Shown piece by piece: positions 5,752 through 6,146 of a stretch of 6,146 bases of DNA. The stretch comes from DATEJJ01 sp039649115 (GTDB lineage Bacteria; Actinomycetota; Actinomycetes; Mycobacteriales; Micromonosporaceae). The position numbers and the translations under genes were made by a program. The notes below the pieces were generated by a model that searched no databases, was not told the origin of the DNA, and saw nothing but the letters and a program-made list of their open reading frames with translations. The DNA lies in assembly GCA_039649115.1 (NCBI GenBank), contig JBBWZQ010000240.1:1-6146 (forward strand), given 5' to 3'. Within the stretch, counting starts at the first letter, position 1. Each line of letters begins with the position of its first letter.

Positions 5752-6146
5752 ATGACAGCAGCAACACAGGCAAGACCGGCCCGGGTGGACGAGGCCGAAC
5801 TCGTCCCCGTCACCGGCATCGTGGACGTGCGCGACAACCACGGGTTCGTGCGGACGTCGGGCTACCTGTCCGGGCCGGACGACGTGTACGTGTCGATGGC
5901 GCAGATCAAGCGGCACGGGTTGCGGCGCGGCGACGCGGTGACCGGTGCGGTGCGCGTCTCCCGCGAGAAACACAATCCTCTCGTACGGTTGGACACGATC
6001 AACGGGATGGATCCGGAGCAGGCGCGGCGGCGCCCGGAGTTCTACAAGTTGACCCCGCTGTACCCGCAGGAGCGGTTGCGGTTGGAGACCGAGTCGCACA
6101 TGCTGACCACCCGGGTGATCGATCTGGTGATGCCGATCGGGAAGGG
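5752..6146 (+). CDS. rho: Transcription termination factor Rho, short form (3' end outside window)
   Basis: Rho is a hexameric RNA-dependent ATPase that binds C-rich nascent RNA and ends transcription. The 131 visible codons cover the N-terminal RNA-binding fold. DVRDNHGFVRTSGYLSGPDD (25-44) holds the RNP-like strand, with F32 in place of the second Phe of E. coli GFGF and H30 in place of the first. DVYVSMAQIKRHGLRRGDAV (44-63) matches the conserved YVS...LR.GD element. LTPLYP (100-105) and TTRVIDLVMPIGK (119-131) lead into the ATPase domain, whose Walker motifs lie beyond the window. The ATG at 5752 has a strong Shine-Dalgarno. Only about 20 residues precede the RNA-binding fold, so both the Rho_N helical domain and the long basic or Gly/Arg-rich extension of typical actinobacterial Rho are missing. 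The loop after GAVRV is also shorter than in mycobacterial Rho as I recall it. This is probably a second, compact Rho paralogue. Confidence 0.93.
   Translation, partial: MTAATQARPARVDEAELVPVTGIVDVRDNHGFVRTSGYLSGPDDVYVSMAQIKRHGLRRGDAVTGAVRVSREKHNPLVRLDTINGMDPEQARRRPEFYKLTPLYPQERLRLETESHMLTTRVIDLVMPIGK

Noticed and set aside
5480..5755. 91-codon frame in the rho leader whose TGA overlaps the rho ATG (ATGA)
   Set aside because: The overlap would suit translational coupling, but from the GTG at 5540 onward only about two-thirds of third positions are G/C, the peptide has no recognisable feature and its first start lies upstream of the predicted transcript. The overlap is probably chance.
5728..6099. 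Minus-strand frame opposite the start of rho
   Set aside because: The + strand encodes a clear Rho sequence, so this is its shadow.

Overview
This is a GC-rich window with strong G/C preference at third codon positions. The Rho fragment at its right end reads like actinobacterial Rho. The secreted multi-domain protein and GC-rich leaders suggest an actinomycete, perhaps Micromonosporaceae; that family-level guess is inference. All three genes lie on the + strand, and every long minus-strand frame looks like a GC-rich shadow.

Layout. (1) Positions 1-4139 hold the 3' part of a very large secreted protein. It has a truncated signal peptide, a domain like the large (beta) subunit of N,N-dimethylformamidase, an Ig-like domain, a DUF4082 domain, two near-duplicate fibronectin III modules around a jelly-roll domain, and a C-terminal beta-rich domain. 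(2) Positions 4140-4465 are non-coding. A hairpin follows the stop codon, then an AT-richer stretch with a 7+7 inverted repeat, then four back-to-back hairpins (4344-4444). A segment at the base of the first hairpin is complementary to the Shine-Dalgarno of the next gene. (3) Positions 4466-5452 encode an unrecognised 328-residue protein with one membrane segment, repeated Arg-His-Ala motifs and a Pro-rich outer part. (4) Positions 5453-5751 hold a possible terminator, a good promoter candidate with a palindrome over its -10, and a leader of about 218 nt with competing stems. The leader ends in a G-free pyrimidine tract beside the rho ribosome-binding site. (5) Positions 5752-6146 are the start of a short Rho factor lacking the usual long N-terminal region.

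The genes do not form an obvious pathway. Genes 1 and 2 both concern the cell surface or exterior, but a hairpin and about 325 bp separate them, so they are probably separate units. The most interesting material is the pair of structured leaders: a riboswitch-like leader before the membrane protein, and a rho leader that could let Rho sense its own level. All RNA structures here were drawn by eye and have not been energy-tested or compared across species.
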